Positions 44,128-52,952 of a stretch of 64,000 nt of DNA are shown in pieces. Made by a program: the position numbers and the translations under genes. The stretch comes from Salaquimonas sp. (lineage in GTDB: Bacteria; Pseudomonadota; Alphaproteobacteria; Rhizobiales; Rhizobiaceae). The stretch covers positions 62,001 to 126,000 of the forward strand of contig JANQQM010000033.1 of the NCBI GenBank assembly GCA_028289365.1, written 5' to 3'. Positions within the stretch are counted from its first letter, which is position 1, and the number at the start of each line of letters is the position of its first letter. The notes beneath the pieces are model-generated. The model was not told where the DNA came from. It searched no databases and was given only the letters and a program-made list of their open reading frames with translations.

Positions 44128-44772
44128 TCATCCGTCTGCCGCATCTGGTTGGTTATCCGGTCGTGCAGAATCAAATGCTGGGAGCTCAAGGCAGCGGGCT
44201 TCAATTTCGGTCAACCGTGAGAAAGCGGAAAGGTCAAAATCCCATCGATGGGCGTTGTAGAGTTGCGGTATGAGACAGAGATCGGACAATGATGGTCTGT
44301 CACCAAAGCTGAACCGGTCGTCCGGCTGGATCAGCGATTGATAAGCGACAAAACCGCGCCTCATCCATTCATGCATCCAGTCGATTGCATCATCCTGGTC
44401 GTGTCCCATTTCCGTTAGTCTTTTTATGACCCTAAGGTTGTTTACCGGATGGATGTCGCAGGCAATGGTGAATGCGGCCGCCTCGTTTCGAGCGGTGAAT
44501 TTTGGGTCCGCGGGTACCAGTGGCGGGTTGGGATAGGTCCGATCCAGCCAATTCAGGATCGCCATTGACTGGGTCAGAATTGTTCCGTCGCCAAGTCGAA
44601 GGCTCGGTACACCTTGCCCTGCATTGATGGCCGAATACTCGCTTGCGGTTTGTTCTCCTCCTACCAGATCGACGGGTATGGTCTCAAATGCCAATCCCTT
44701 CAAATGGAGTGCGATGCGGACCCTGTATGACGTGGTCGAGCGCCAATAGCTGTAAAGCGTTAGTTCGCTCAT
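44128..44772 (-). CDS. maiA: Maleylacetoacetate isomerase
   Basis: A 214-residue zeta-class glutathione transferase that isomerises maleylacetoacetate to fumarylacetoacetate in tyrosine degradation. The N-terminal [19 protein letters not shown] is the zeta active-site segment (family S-S/T-C/T-S..RVRIAL), followed by [14 protein letters not shown] and [14 protein letters not shown] for glutathione binding, and [15 protein letters not shown] in the helical domain. It overlaps hmgA by 4 bases, which supports the pathway assignment. No fumarylacetoacetase gene lies next to it in this window. Confidence 0.92.
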   Translation of the reverse strand: MSELTLYSYWRSTTSYRVRIALHLKGLAFETIPVDLVGGEQTASEYSAINAGQGVPSLRLGDGTILTQSMAILNWLDRTYPNPPLVPADPKFTARNEAAAFTIACDIHPVNNLRVIKRLTEMGHDQDDAIDWMHEWMRRGFVAYQSLIQPDDRFSFGDRPSLSDLCLIPQLYNAHRWDFDLSAFSRLTEIEARCLELPAFDSARPDNQPDAADG

Positions 44773-46127
44773 TTGCGTCCAGGCGAACCATCATAGTGTT
44801 TCTTCAGATCCGACCAGCAATCGATGTAATCATCCTGCAACGGCGCTTCATTTGCAGCAAAGTCAGTCAGGTGCTGGGGAAAACGCGTCTCGAACATGAA
44901 CGACATGGTGTTATCGAGTTTTTCAGCCTGCAGCTTGGCGTTTGATGCTCCCTCAAACGCGTCCTTGTCAGGCCCATGCGGTAGCATCATGTTGTGAAGG
45001 CTGATACCGCCGGGCGCAAAACCTTCAGGCTTGGCGTCATAAACGCCGTAAATGTTCCCCATCAATTCGGACATGATGTTCTTGTGATACCAGGGCGGAC
45101 GGAATGTATCTTCTGCCACCATCCATCGCTCGCGAAAGAGCACAAAGTCGATATTTGCCGTGCCCGGTTGACCGGAAGGTGCAGTCAGTACAGTAAAGAT
45201 CGAAGGATCGGGGTGATCATAGAGGATGGCGCCGACCGGACAATAGGTGCGCAAGTCGTATTTGACCGGTGCATAATTGCCGTGCCACGCAACGACGTCG
45301 AGCGGGCTTTGATCGATTTCGGTGACATGGAACTGGCCGCACCATTTGATCGTTATCGTCGAGGCGACTTCTCGATCCTCGAAGGCGGCAACCGGGGCCT
45401 TGAAGTCACGTGGATTTGCCAGACAGTTGGCTCCAATCGGTCCACGGCCCGGCAATTCGAATTTTTGCCCGTAGTTCTCGCAGACAAACCCCCTCGCAGG
45501 CCCCTGGATCAACTCAACCCGATAGACGAGGCCCCTGGGAATGACCGCTATTTCCTTGGGTTCCAGATCGATTATGCCAAGTTCCGTATGAAATCTGATC
45601 CGGCCATCCTGTGGCACGACCAGCAATTCGCTGTCTGCGGAGTAGAAATAATCGTCCACCATGCTCTCGGTAACCAGGTAGACGTGGGCAGCCATTCCAA
45701 CCTGCGTGTTCACGTCGCCAGCAGTTGTCATGGTGCGCATGCCGGTGATCCAGTTGAGCGGCTTGTCGCTGTGATCAATCGGATTCCAGCGGTATTGACC
45801 AAGCGAGATCACATCCGGATCGACATTTGGTGCGGACTTCCAATACGGGACGTCGATTTTTTTATAGCGGTTTGAATGTTTCACCGATGGCCGGATCCGA
45901 TAGCACCAGGTACGTTCATTCTGATGACTCGGCGCAGTAAAGGCTGTTCCGGACAGTTGTTCTGCATAGAGACCATATTCGCATTTCTGGGGAGAGTTCA
46001 TGCCTTGGGGGAGGGCGCCCGGCAGTGCCTCGGTTTCATAATCATTTCCAAATCCAGGCATGTAACCAGGTGTTGTTCCGTTTGTCGCTAGTTGCTGCAC
46101 GATTTTCCGGTTTTCCTGAATGGTCAT
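44769..46127 (-). CDS. hmgA: Homogentisate 1,2-dioxygenase
   Basis: A 452-residue cupin-fold iron dioxygenase that opens the ring of homogentisate to maleylacetoacetate. The N-terminal [26 protein letters not shown] is diagnostic. Iron ligands are in [18 protein letters not shown] (His and Glu) and in [14 protein letters not shown] (His). The ORF-track start adds four residues; the ATG at 46127 has GGAGGG six bases upstream. With maiA it forms the end of phenylalanine and tyrosine catabolism. Confidence 0.95.
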   Translation of the reverse strand: MTIQENRKIVQQLATNGTTPGYMPGFGNDYETEALPGALPQGMNSPQKCEYGLYAEQLSGTAFTAPSHQNERTWCYRIRPSVKHSNRYKKIDVPYWKSAPNVDPDVISLGQYRWNPIDHSDKPLNWITGMRTMTTAGDVNTQVGMAAHVYLVTESMVDDYFYSADSELLVVPQDGRIRFHTELGIIDLEPKEIAVIPRGLVYRVELIQGPARGFVCENYGQKFELPGRGPIGANCLANPRDFKAPVAAFEDREVASTITIKWCGQFHVTEIDQSPLDVVAWHGNYAPVKYDLRTYCPVGAILYDHPDPSIFTVLTAPSGQPGTANIDFVLFRERWMVAEDTFRPPWYHKNIMSELMGNIYGVYDAKPEGFAPGGISLHNMMLPHGPDKDAFEGASNAKLQAEKLDNTMSFMFETRFPQHLTDFAANEAPLQDDYIDCWSDLKKHYDGSPGRK

Positions 46128-46293
46128 AATTCCCTCCATCTGGCCAATGTCGCGGTCATCGCAGTTTTATCACCTAACAGGCTGGGCGTCGGTTCAACGC
46201 CTCAATATGGGTCGGCGGCGATGCATTGTCGTTCGACCTGTCGTTTCGGCGCTGCCCATATTCCGTGACATATACAGGCGCTGCCTTGGCCGG

Positions 46294-46370
46294 TGGTGAT
46301 CCCGACAGGACTCGAACCTGTTACCTACAGATTAGGAATCTGTCGCTCTATCCTGATGAGCTACGGGACC
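46294..46370 (-). tRNA. tRNA-Arg (CCT)
   Basis: The minus strand folds into a 77-base cloverleaf with encoded CCA. The acceptor stem pairs GGTCCCG with CGGGATC, the anticodon arm is ACAGA-TTCCTAA-TCTGT with anticodon CCT, and the T arm is ACAGG-TTCGAGT-CCTGT. Discriminator is A. It stands between hmgA and ugd. Confidence 0.95.
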
Positions 46371-46633
46371 ACATTTTGGTGATATCAAATGCCAAATGGA
46401 ATTCCAATGATGGAATTGTTCTTTGCGTGCCGCATTTGGTGAAATTTGCCTGTTCCCGGGCAGATGGCTTCCTGTATCGGCCGATCCTGGATATTTAAAC
46501 ATACAAAATGATAATGAATATTGTTCTCGCGGTTGCACTTGCCGGCTTCGTTTTGTAGTGACAATCTGAAATTTGTCTTGCGGCGCAATAATCGATTACC
46601 AGTCGCAATTCTTCGTTTTTTCAGGAGATTCCC
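46371..46633. other. Intergenic region upstream of ugd
   Basis: No gene or tRNA beyond the tRNA-Arg is seen. The stretch should contain the promoters of tRNA-Arg (minus) and ugd (plus); I could not assign hexamers with confidence. Confidence 0.4.
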
Positions 46634-47965
46634 ATGCGTGTTGCCATGATAGGTACCGGCTATGTTGGACTGGTTTCGGGTGCCTGTTTTGCCGATTTTG
46701 GCCATGAGGTTACCTGTATCGACAAGGACGAGGAGAAGATCGGGGCACTGAAGCGAGGCGAAATACCGATATTCGAACCTGGACTGGATCTGCTGGTCGC
46801 CAGCAATGTTGAGGAAAACCGTCTGTTCTTTACCACGGAAGCTTCCGATGCCATTGCCTCGGCCGATATCGTGTTCATCGCAGTTGGAACACCGGCAAGG
46901 CGCGGAGACGGGCATGCAGATCTGTCCTATGTCTATGCGGCGGCAGAAGAAATTGCCGGGCTGTTGGATGGCTATACGGTAATAGTTACCAAATCGACGG
47001 TGCCTGTCGGGACCGGAGATGAGGTTGAAGCGATCATCTCGAGGGTTGCCCCAGAGGCAGAGTTTGATGTTGCTTCGAACCCCGAATTTCTGCGCGAAGG
47101 TGCTGCGATCAGTGACTTCAAACGGCCAGACCGAATTGTCGTCGGCGCAGAAAGTGAGCGTGCTGTTGCCGCCCTGCGTGAACTCTATCGCCCGCTATAT
47201 CTCAACGAGACCCCGATGGTGGTAACCGGTCGGCGTACCGCTGAGCTGATCAAATATGCGGCCAATGCATTTCTGGCAGTCAAGATCGGCTTCATCAACG
47301 AGATTTCGGATTTGTGTGACGCGGTCGGTGCTGATGTGCAACAGATTGCCCGGGGAATTGGTCTGGACAATCGGATTGGCGGTAAGTTTCTACATGCGGG
47401 TCCCGGCTATGGTGGTTCGTGCTTTCCAAAGGACACGCTTGCGCTTTCAAAAACGGCGCAAGATGCCGACACGCCGATCACCATTGTCGACAGCGTGATC
47501 AAGTCCAATGACAATCGCAAGAAATCGATGGTCGATCGAATTGTCGAAGCCGCTGGAGGCGATGTCTCCGGAAAGGTCATTTCGATTTTGGGTCTGACCT
47601 TCAAACCCAATACGGATGACATGCGGGATGCCCCCAGCTTGGTCATCATCCCCGGATTGCAGGCGCTTGGTGCCTCGATCCGCGCCTTTGATCCAGAGGG
47701 CATGAACGAAGCCGGAAAATTGCTGGAAGACGTAACCTATTGCAATGGTGCCTATGATTGTATTGAGGGATCGGATATTGCGGTCATTGTCACGGAATGG
47801 GATCAGTTTCGGGCACTCGATCTTGATCGGGTAGTTGCCAGTCTCAATGAAAAGACGTTGGTAGACCTTCGAAACATCTATCCGCTTGATGAAATTTCAG
47901 GCAGAGATATCAATTATCATTCGATTGGTCGTCCCGAAAGCAGTCAGCAGAATATTAATCCTTAA
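46634..47965 (+). CDS. ugd: UDP-glucose 6-dehydrogenase
   Basis: A 443-residue NAD-dependent enzyme that oxidises UDP-glucose to UDP-glucuronate for surface polysaccharides. The N-terminal Rossmann motif is IGTGYVGLVSGACFADFGH, the central helix ELIKYAANAFLAVKIGFINE, the catalytic Cys lies in GPGYGGSCFPKDT near residue 262, and the C-terminal domain has GLTFKPNTDDMRDAPSL. AGGAGA lies six bases upstream of the ATG. Stand-alone gene. Confidence 0.96.
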   Translation: MRVAMIGTGYVGLVSGACFADFGHEVTCIDKDEEKIGALKRGEIPIFEPGLDLLVASNVEENRLFFTTEASDAIASADIVFIAVGTPARRGDGHADLSYVYAAAEEIAGLLDGYTVIVTKSTVPVGTGDEVEAIISRVAPEAEFDVASNPEFLREGAAISDFKRPDRIVVGAESERAVAALRELYRPLYLNETPMVVTGRRTAELIKYAANAFLAVKIGFINEISDLCDAVGADVQQIARGIGLDNRIGGKFLHAGPGYGGSCFPKDTLALSKTAQDADTPITIVDSVIKSNDNRKKSMVDRIVEAAGGDVSGKVISILGLTFKPNTDDMRDAPSLVIIPGLQALGASIRAFDPEGMNEAGKLLEDVTYCNGAYDCIEGSDIAVIVTEWDQFRALDLDRVVASLNEKTLVDLRNIYPLDEISGRDINYHSIGRPESSQQNINP

Positions 47966-48093
47966 TTTCGACGCCAAAATCTGTTAGTCAAAACAATCGG
48001 CTAACGCCGAATGCGGATAAATTGTAACGAGGCCAGTTTTTATTGCCGGCTAATGCAAAGATCAGCGCCATCTTCCAGCGCCTAAGAGGTTGT

Positions 48094-49542
48094 GTGCCCC
48101 AACGGGTACTTGGCCTGATTTTTTGCGCCTTCGTTTTGCAAGGCTGCCTGCTTGCGGGACTGGAAAGTGTCAAGACCGAGCCGATCCTTACCTCGAGCTT
48201 TGTTCGTCCGGATGATCCGCAGGAGGAAATTGGGGCTCGCGAACATCCACTGGTGCTGGCAAAATATGGTGGCGAATACACGAACCGTGATGCCCAGAAT
48301 ATGCTTGCGGTCATTGTCGGCAGACTGGTTTCGGTATCCGATGACCCTGGGCGAATATACAAGGTCACTGTTCTTGATACCCCGAAAGTCAACGCGTTCG
48401 CTTTGCCGGGTGGTTATCTGTATCTGACGCGTGGACTACTTGCACTTGCCAATGATTCGTCCGAGCTTGCTGCGGTTATTGCGCATGAAATGGCCCATGT
48501 GACAGCCAACCATGCAATAATCCGGCAGGAAAAGCTTACCGGCAACCAGGTTGGCGAGGAAGTCGTCAATGAGGTGCTTGGGGATACGCTTGCAGCACGC
48601 GTCGCGCTTGCCGCGAACCAGCTTCAAATCGCAGATTTCTCCCGCGAACAGGAACTCCAGGCAGACGCAATCGGAATCCGGATGATCGGTAGGGCCGGTT
48701 ATGATCCTTATGGATCAGCCCGGTTTCTTCGGACCATGCAGGCCTATCAGAATTTCAAACAGGGCAGTTCGGCCAAACTGGATGAGAACTCATTCATGTC
48801 CAGCCATCCGACCACGCCCCAGCGCATTGAACTGGCAAAACGGCATGCACGTTTCTTCGGCTCCCCTGGTATCGGGGATGCTGACAGGGATCGGTATCTG
48901 AAAGGGATTGATGGACTTCTATATGGCGATACCGCAGATGAAGGTTTTGTCCGAGGGCAGAGTTTCTCGCATTCCGGGCTTGGTATTACATTTTCAGTTC
49001 CGGATGACGCCAGAATAGATAACCAGCCGAAGGCGGTAATCATCACCGGTCCCGGAGAAGCCGCGACGCGGTTTGATGCAGCCGTGATCGGCAGATGGCA
49101 GTCACTCAAAGACTATTTGAAGAGCGGCTGGATCAACGGATTGCTGCCGGAGACGATTGGCGAGGGGGTTTCGGGTAATGGCTTGAAATTTGCCTATGCC
49201 GATGCCTTGGCGGAAGGATGGCAGTTCAGGATCAAGATCATTCAAACCGGAACGCAGGTCTATCGCTTCATCACAGCGGTTCCGGCCGGTTCGGAAGATC
49301 CGGTTGAAATTTCGGAAGCAATTACAAACAGTTTCAGGAAATTGACGGAAACCGAACGCGCCAGTCTTGCACCGCTCCGGTTGAAAGTTGTCACGGTTTC
49401 TCCGACTGACAATATTGGTACGATGGCTTCGCGGATGAAGGTCGGCAATTCCGGCTTACGGATCTTTAGTCTCATAAACGGGCTGGGGCCCGGGGCCACG
49501 CTGGAACCGGGATCAAAAGTAAAGATCGTTACCGACAGCTAG
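48094..49542 (+). CDS. M48 family zinc metalloprotease, predicted lipoprotein
   Basis: An approximately 482-residue peptidase. The zinc motif is IAHEMAHVTANHAI (HExxH) near residue 133, with the third ligand Glu in EQELQADAIGIRMI. The C-terminal 45 residues (VVTVSPTDNIGTMASRMKVG) resemble a LysM-like wall-binding repeat. The ORF track starts at a TTG at 48043. The in-frame GTG at 48094 has AAGAGG just upstream and gives MPQRVLGLIFCAFVLQGCLLAG, a lipoprotein signal with lipobox LQGC; I prefer it. It would act in the periplasm, perhaps in outer-membrane protein quality control like BepA. Convergent with rpoH. Confidence 0.87.
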   Translation: MPQRVLGLIFCAFVLQGCLLAGLESVKTEPILTSSFVRPDDPQEEIGAREHPLVLAKYGGEYTNRDAQNMLAVIVGRLVSVSDDPGRIYKVTVLDTPKVNAFALPGGYLYLTRGLLALANDSSELAAVIAHEMAHVTANHAIIRQEKLTGNQVGEEVVNEVLGDTLAARVALAANQLQIADFSREQELQADAIGIRMIGRAGYDPYGSARFLRTMQAYQNFKQGSSAKLDENSFMSSHPTTPQRIELAKRHARFFGSPGIGDADRDRYLKGIDGLLYGDTADEGFVRGQSFSHSGLGITFSVPDDARIDNQPKAVIITGPGEAATRFDAAVIGRWQSLKDYLKSGWINGLLPETIGEGVSGNGLKFAYADALAEGWQFRIKIIQTGTQVYRFITAVPAGSEDPVEISEAITNSFRKLTETERASLAPLRLKVVTVSPTDNIGTMASRMKVGNSGLRIFSLINGLGPGATLEPGSKVKIVTDS

Positions 49543-49603
49543 CAAAAGCTGGGAAGCCTGGACTTCGACCAAATGCGATTATTCCTGATGATCTCGTCGA
49601 TTT

Positions 49604-50476
49604 TCAGGAAGCAAATGCGCCTGCCCATCCATTGTGCGAGCTGGTCAGCGCGGTACGCAATTTTTCCAAGGCTCGGCTTTCGATCTGGCGAACACGCTCC
49701 TTGGAAATTCCGAGTTTTCCGCCAAGCTCCTCGAGCGTCGCGCCGGATTCACTCAACCGCCTGCGTTGAATAATCAAACGTTCGCGTTCGTTGAGTACTT
49801 CCATTGCGTCGTTCAACCATTCATGCCGGCGTTCGGTGTCAATCAGGTTTTCTGCTGTGGCATCAGGTAGCGGGGCATCGTCGACCAAATAATCCTGACG
49901 CTCATTGCCGGATTCAGATTCGTCCGAAACGGTCATGTTCAAGGACATGTCTGAACCTGACAGCCTTGCATCCATCGTCGCGACATCTGCCACTGACACG
50001 CCAATCGCATCGGAAAGCTTGATGTACAGTTCATGCGAGTTGGTCGGCTCACCGGTGCTGGCGATCTTTGCCCGCAGGCGTCTCAGGTTGAAAAACAGCG
50101 ATTTCTGGCTTGAAGATGTTCCGCCGCGCACAATTGACCAGTTTCTCAGGATGAAGTCCTGAATAGAGGCGCGTATCCACCAGGTTGCGTAAGTCGAAAA
50201 ACGTACTTCGCGGTGCGGATCAAACCGTGCTGCAGCCTCCAGTAATCCTATGTGACCTTCCTGAATCAGGTCGCTCATTGATATCGAATATCTACGAAAC
50301 TTAGCCGCGACCGAGATTACAAGTCTCATATGTGCAGATGTCAGTTTGTGGAGTGCTTCCTGATCCTGATCTTCGGACCAACGCAATGCAAGCTCATGCT
50401 CCTCATCGCGTTCCAGGTAAGGAGCGGAAATTGCCGCCCGCATCATTTTGTTTCCGGCATAGTTGTCAGTGCTCAT
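49604..50476 (-). CDS. rpoH: RNA polymerase heat-shock sigma factor, RpoH2-type
   Basis: A 290-residue group 3 sigma factor. Region 2 is seen in LVISVAAKFRRYSISMSDLIQEGHIGLLEAAARFDP and FSTYATWWIRASIQDFILRNWSIVR, where the last part includes the RpoH box neighbourhood, and region 4.2 in LEELGGKLGISKERVRQIESRALEKL. The N-terminus MRAAISAPYLERDEEHELALRW is closer to RpoH2 of rhizobia than to RpoH1. ATG at 50476 is preferred because GGAAAGG lies nine bases upstream; the ATG three codons earlier abuts that site. Confidence 0.93.
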   Translation of the reverse strand: MSTDNYAGNKMMRAAISAPYLERDEEHELALRWSEDQDQEALHKLTSAHMRLVISVAAKFRRYSISMSDLIQEGHIGLLEAAARFDPHREVRFSTYATWWIRASIQDFILRNWSIVRGGTSSSQKSLFFNLRRLRAKIASTGEPTNSHELYIKLSDAIGVSVADVATMDARLSGSDMSLNMTVSDESESGNERQDYLVDDAPLPDATAENLIDTERRHEWLNDAMEVLNERERLIIQRRRLSESGATLEELGGKLGISKERVRQIESRALEKLRTALTSSHNGWAGAFAS

Positions 50477-50563
50477 CCAACTCATCCTTTCCGCAACACT
50501 ATACGCAAGTTAGATGACGTTGGATTGGTTGTGCCGGTAACAGTTTCTCACCTCGGCGTGAAT

Positions 50564-50592
50564 AAAAAACCCGGCACTGTGTAGTGCCGGGT
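50564..50592 (-). terminator. Rho-independent terminator of carD
   Basis: On the minus strand, 29 bases after the carD stop, a perfect 10-bp stem ACCCGGCACT/AGTGCCGGGT with a four-base loop is followed by TTTTTATT. This is a textbook intrinsic terminator and separates carD from rpoH. Confidence 0.9.
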
Positions 50593-50620
50593 CTTGGTAT
50601 ACGTTATCGAGCCGGAAGAA

Positions 50621-51184
50621 TCAGGCTGCTTCAACCTGCTGATCATCTTCAGGTTTGACACCCCGTTTAGGGCCCTTCGCCAAGTTTTTCTCAATCAAAA
50701 CAACCGCTTCTGTTGCGGAAATCTTATTTACGGATGAGATTTCGCGAGCCATCCGATCCAATGCCGCTTCATAAAGCTGGCGTTCCGAATAGGACTGCTC
50801 AGGCTGATTTTCCGAGCGGAACAGGTCACGAACTACCTCAGAGATCGCAATCAGATCACCGGAATTAATTTTCGCTTCGTATTCCTGGGCACGTCTGCTC
50901 CACATTGTGCGCTTTACGCGCGCACGGCCCTGAACGGTTTTCAAGGCTTTCTCGATCGCCGGAGTTTCGGATAGTTTGCGCATACCGGCGGAAACAATTT
51001 TTGCGACCGGAACGCGCAGCGTCAATTTATCCTGTTCAAATTCCACAACGAACAGTTCGAGCGTATGCCCGGCAACTTCCTGTTCTTCAATTGCGGTAAT
51101 TTGGCCAACACCATGTGCCGGATAAACTATGTACTCACCGATCTTGTAACCGTGACGTTGTGTGGTTTTTTTTGGCGTTGCCAT
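50621..51184 (-). CDS. carD: CarD family transcriptional regulator (CdnL-like)
   Basis: A 187-residue RNA polymerase-binding regulator. The N-terminal Tudor-like RID domain reads YKIGEYIVYPAHGVGQITAIEEQE and the C-terminal helical DNA-contact domain includes TMWSRRAQEYEAKINSGDLIAISEVVRDLFR with the conserved Trp. CarD/CdnL stabilises open promoter complexes, for example at rRNA promoters. The ORF-track start is a GTG with no spacing to AGGAG; the ATG at 51184 (spacing 12) gives the usual MAT.K start. Followed by its own terminator. Confidence 0.93.
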   Translation of the reverse strand: MATPKKTTQRHGYKIGEYIVYPAHGVGQITAIEEQEVAGHTLELFVVEFEQDKLTLRVPVAKIVSAGMRKLSETPAIEKALKTVQGRARVKRTMWSRRAQEYEAKINSGDLIAISEVVRDLFRSENQPEQSYSERQLYEAALDRMAREISSVNKISATEAVVLIEKNLAKGPKRGVKPEDDQQVEAA

Positions 51185-51565
51185 ATTCTTACGCACTCCT
51201 AGTTAAACCCATACGGCTTTCAGATGCGACCGGTTGATCAATGTCAGAAAGAATTCGCATGCAAAGTCTACCATCACCCCGCCGGATAGCGCCGAAAGGG
51301 TTCCAATGCCCAAGCTTTGCTTGATCCCATCGTAAATCTTGTACTGTTCAGCAAGGCGGCAAGGACTTAGGTGGAGACTATGCCATCGGAGCTAGCAATA
51401 CGGGATGGGGATCCTTCGAATTTCGTTTCTGGACGGATGTCCGATGGCCTCTTTGACCGTTACGGAACAATATAAGGTATTTTGCGGGAAAAATCAATTT
51501 CTTCCCGCAATTGCGAAGCGGTAGCAAATGACACCGCAACTGAAACAAGATCCAGCCTATATTTT
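51185..51565. other. 381-base intergenic stretch upstream of carD
   Basis: No credible gene; the 69-residue minus ORF (51378-51587) overlaps the GFA gene and has no recognisable content. The stretch holds a perfect 9-base inverted repeat TTGCGGGAA/TTCCCGCAA at 51482-51490 and 51502-51510, possibly a 3'-end hairpin of the GFA transcript, though no T-run follows on either strand. The carD promoter must lie near 51200-51300. Confidence 0.5.
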
Positions 51566-52033
51566 CTATTGAGACTTTGCGTACCAATTGGCGAACTCTG
51601 CCAGTAGATCAGGGAAATCATCCATCGGCGGCAATGTCTTAAAGCTATGGATTGCGGGGGTCCTCGCCCAGGATAGCATTTCGCTGGTGTAAGTTTCTAT
51701 AAACGGCTCATATGATTTCGCATCATCCATCAATGTCGAGCGCACATTGACCAAATCATCCAATCCGTTTGGACGTGTATACAGCCAACTCATGCAGTGT
51801 GGGCAGAAATAATGGCGGTCATCACCGTGCATTCCGCCGATTACAGGTTCTCCCTCGATGACTTCAAAACTGTTCATGGGAAACAATGAACTAAGAGAAT
51901 ATGCACTGGCGGTCATTTTCTGGCATCCGCGGCAATGACATGCCATCGTGATGAGCGGTGCACAGTTTGCCTGAAATTCAACCTGACCGCACCTGCAACT
52001 ACCTTTGTGAACTTTCCCTGCACCAGTATTCAT
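51566..52033 (-). CDS. GFA (glutathione-dependent formaldehyde-activating) family protein
   Basis: A 155-residue zinc protein of the GFA fold. Zinc cysteines are in GSCRCGQV, ACHCRGCQKMT and FCPHCMSWLY. Despite the name, most family members have no proven formaldehyde role. It lies between carD and fdxA on the minus strand with gaps of its own, so it is likely a single gene. Confidence 0.85.
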   Translation of the reverse strand: MNTGAGKVHKGSCRCGQVEFQANCAPLITMACHCRGCQKMTASAYSLSSLFPMNSFEVIEGEPVIGGMHGDDRHYFCPHCMSWLYTRPNGLDDLVNVRSTLMDDAKSYEPFIETYTSEMLSWARTPAIHSFKTLPPMDDFPDLLAEFANWYAKSQ

Positions 52034-52121
52034 GACAATCCTCTCGGCAAACTGTCACTGAATTCAGTATAATAGTGGATATTGCAGCCTATTGGCTGCC
52101 AGGCACCTAGTGAAGTAGCGG

Positions 52122-52460
52122 TTAGTCGCCCTGACCGGGTTCGGGCGAAAAGTATTTTTCGAATTTGCCTTCCATACCGTCATAATCCTTGGAATCAGCT
52201 GCCGGTTCGCGCTTGATGGTAATGTTGGGCCACTTTTCGGCATATTCGGCGTTTATTTGCAGCCACTTATCAAGGCCCGGCTCTGTGTCCGGTTTGATCG
52301 CGTCGGCAGGACATTCCGGTTCGCAAACTCCACAGTCGATACATTCGTCCGGATGGATGACAAGCATGTTTTCACCTTCGTAGAAGCAATCCACCGGGCA
52401 AACTTCGACGCAGTCCATGTATTTGCATTTGATGCACTTGTCATCGACGATATAGGTCAT
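52122..52460 (-). CDS. fdxA: Seven-iron ferredoxin FdxA
   Basis: A 112-residue ferredoxin with one [3Fe-4S] and one [4Fe-4S] cluster. The cluster motifs are [18 protein letters not shown] and [18 protein letters not shown], and the C-terminal extension [18 protein letters not shown] is typical of FdxA in alphaproteobacteria. It transfers electrons in the cytosol; the partner is unknown. Neighbour order fdxA-S4 protein-helicase is conserved in the group. Confidence 0.95.
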   Translation of the reverse strand: MTYIVDDKCIKCKYMDCVEVCPVDCFYEGENMLVIHPDECIDCGVCEPECPADAIKPDTEPGLDKWLQINAEYAEKWPNITIKREPAADSKDYDGMEGKFEKYFSPEPGQGD

Positions 52461-52583
52461 TCAATCTCTCCGGATATTTTGCCGGTAAAACCGTTGCGTA
52501 GCTTGTTTGCCAAATGTCTTCAAGGTCGATTTGCTGCATGGCAGGGTGCCGACGGCAAACTAATTCCAAAATGCGGGTCCTGC

Positions 52584-52952
52584 TCAGATTATCTTGCCCC
52601 GCAATTCGGCTAATGCACGCCGCTGTCGCCGGTCTGGACGTTTTTGTGGAGACGGCTGTGTTCCGGTATCCTTGGGTTTTGGTGCCGGCGGCGAATGATC
52701 AACATATAATTTGGATGCCTCAGAATACGGACCACGCCGCTTACCGATCGCAACAATCTCGTAAACACAAATTTGTCTGTCCAGGGCAATTGTCAATACA
52801 TCGCCTGGTTTGACTTGCCTGCTTGCAGAGACCGCTTTTTCGCGATTGATACGGACCTTGCCCGCCAGAACAAGCTTTTGCGAAAGCGAGCGCGTTTTTA
52901 CGACCCTCGCATGCCAGAGCCATTTGTCTATCCGAGTTGATTTTTCAGCCAT
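52584..52952 (-). CDS. S4-domain RNA-binding protein (HslR-like)
   Basis: A 122-residue protein whose first 65 residues are an S4 domain: RIDKWLWHARVVKTRSLSQKLVLAGKVRINREKAVSASRQVKPGDVL. The basic tail (KRPDRRQRRALAEL) should add RNA affinity. HslR of E. coli binds stalled 50S subunits, and a similar ribosome role is plausible. It overlaps the helicase gene by 8 bases, so the two are translationally coupled. Confidence 0.9.
   Translation of the reverse strand: MAEKSTRIDKWLWHARVVKTRSLSQKLVLAGKVRINREKAVSASRQVKPGDVLTIALDRQICVYEIVAIGKRRGPYSEASKLYVDHSPPAPKPKDTGTQPSPQKRPDRRQRRALAELRGKII

Noticed and set aside
44994-45875. 293-residue plus-strand ORF inside hmgA
   Set aside because: Antisense to homogentisate dioxygenase; sequence has no domain features.
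51378-51587. 69-residue ORF between carD and the GFA gene
   Set aside because: Overlaps the GFA gene, has no ribosome site and no family resemblance.
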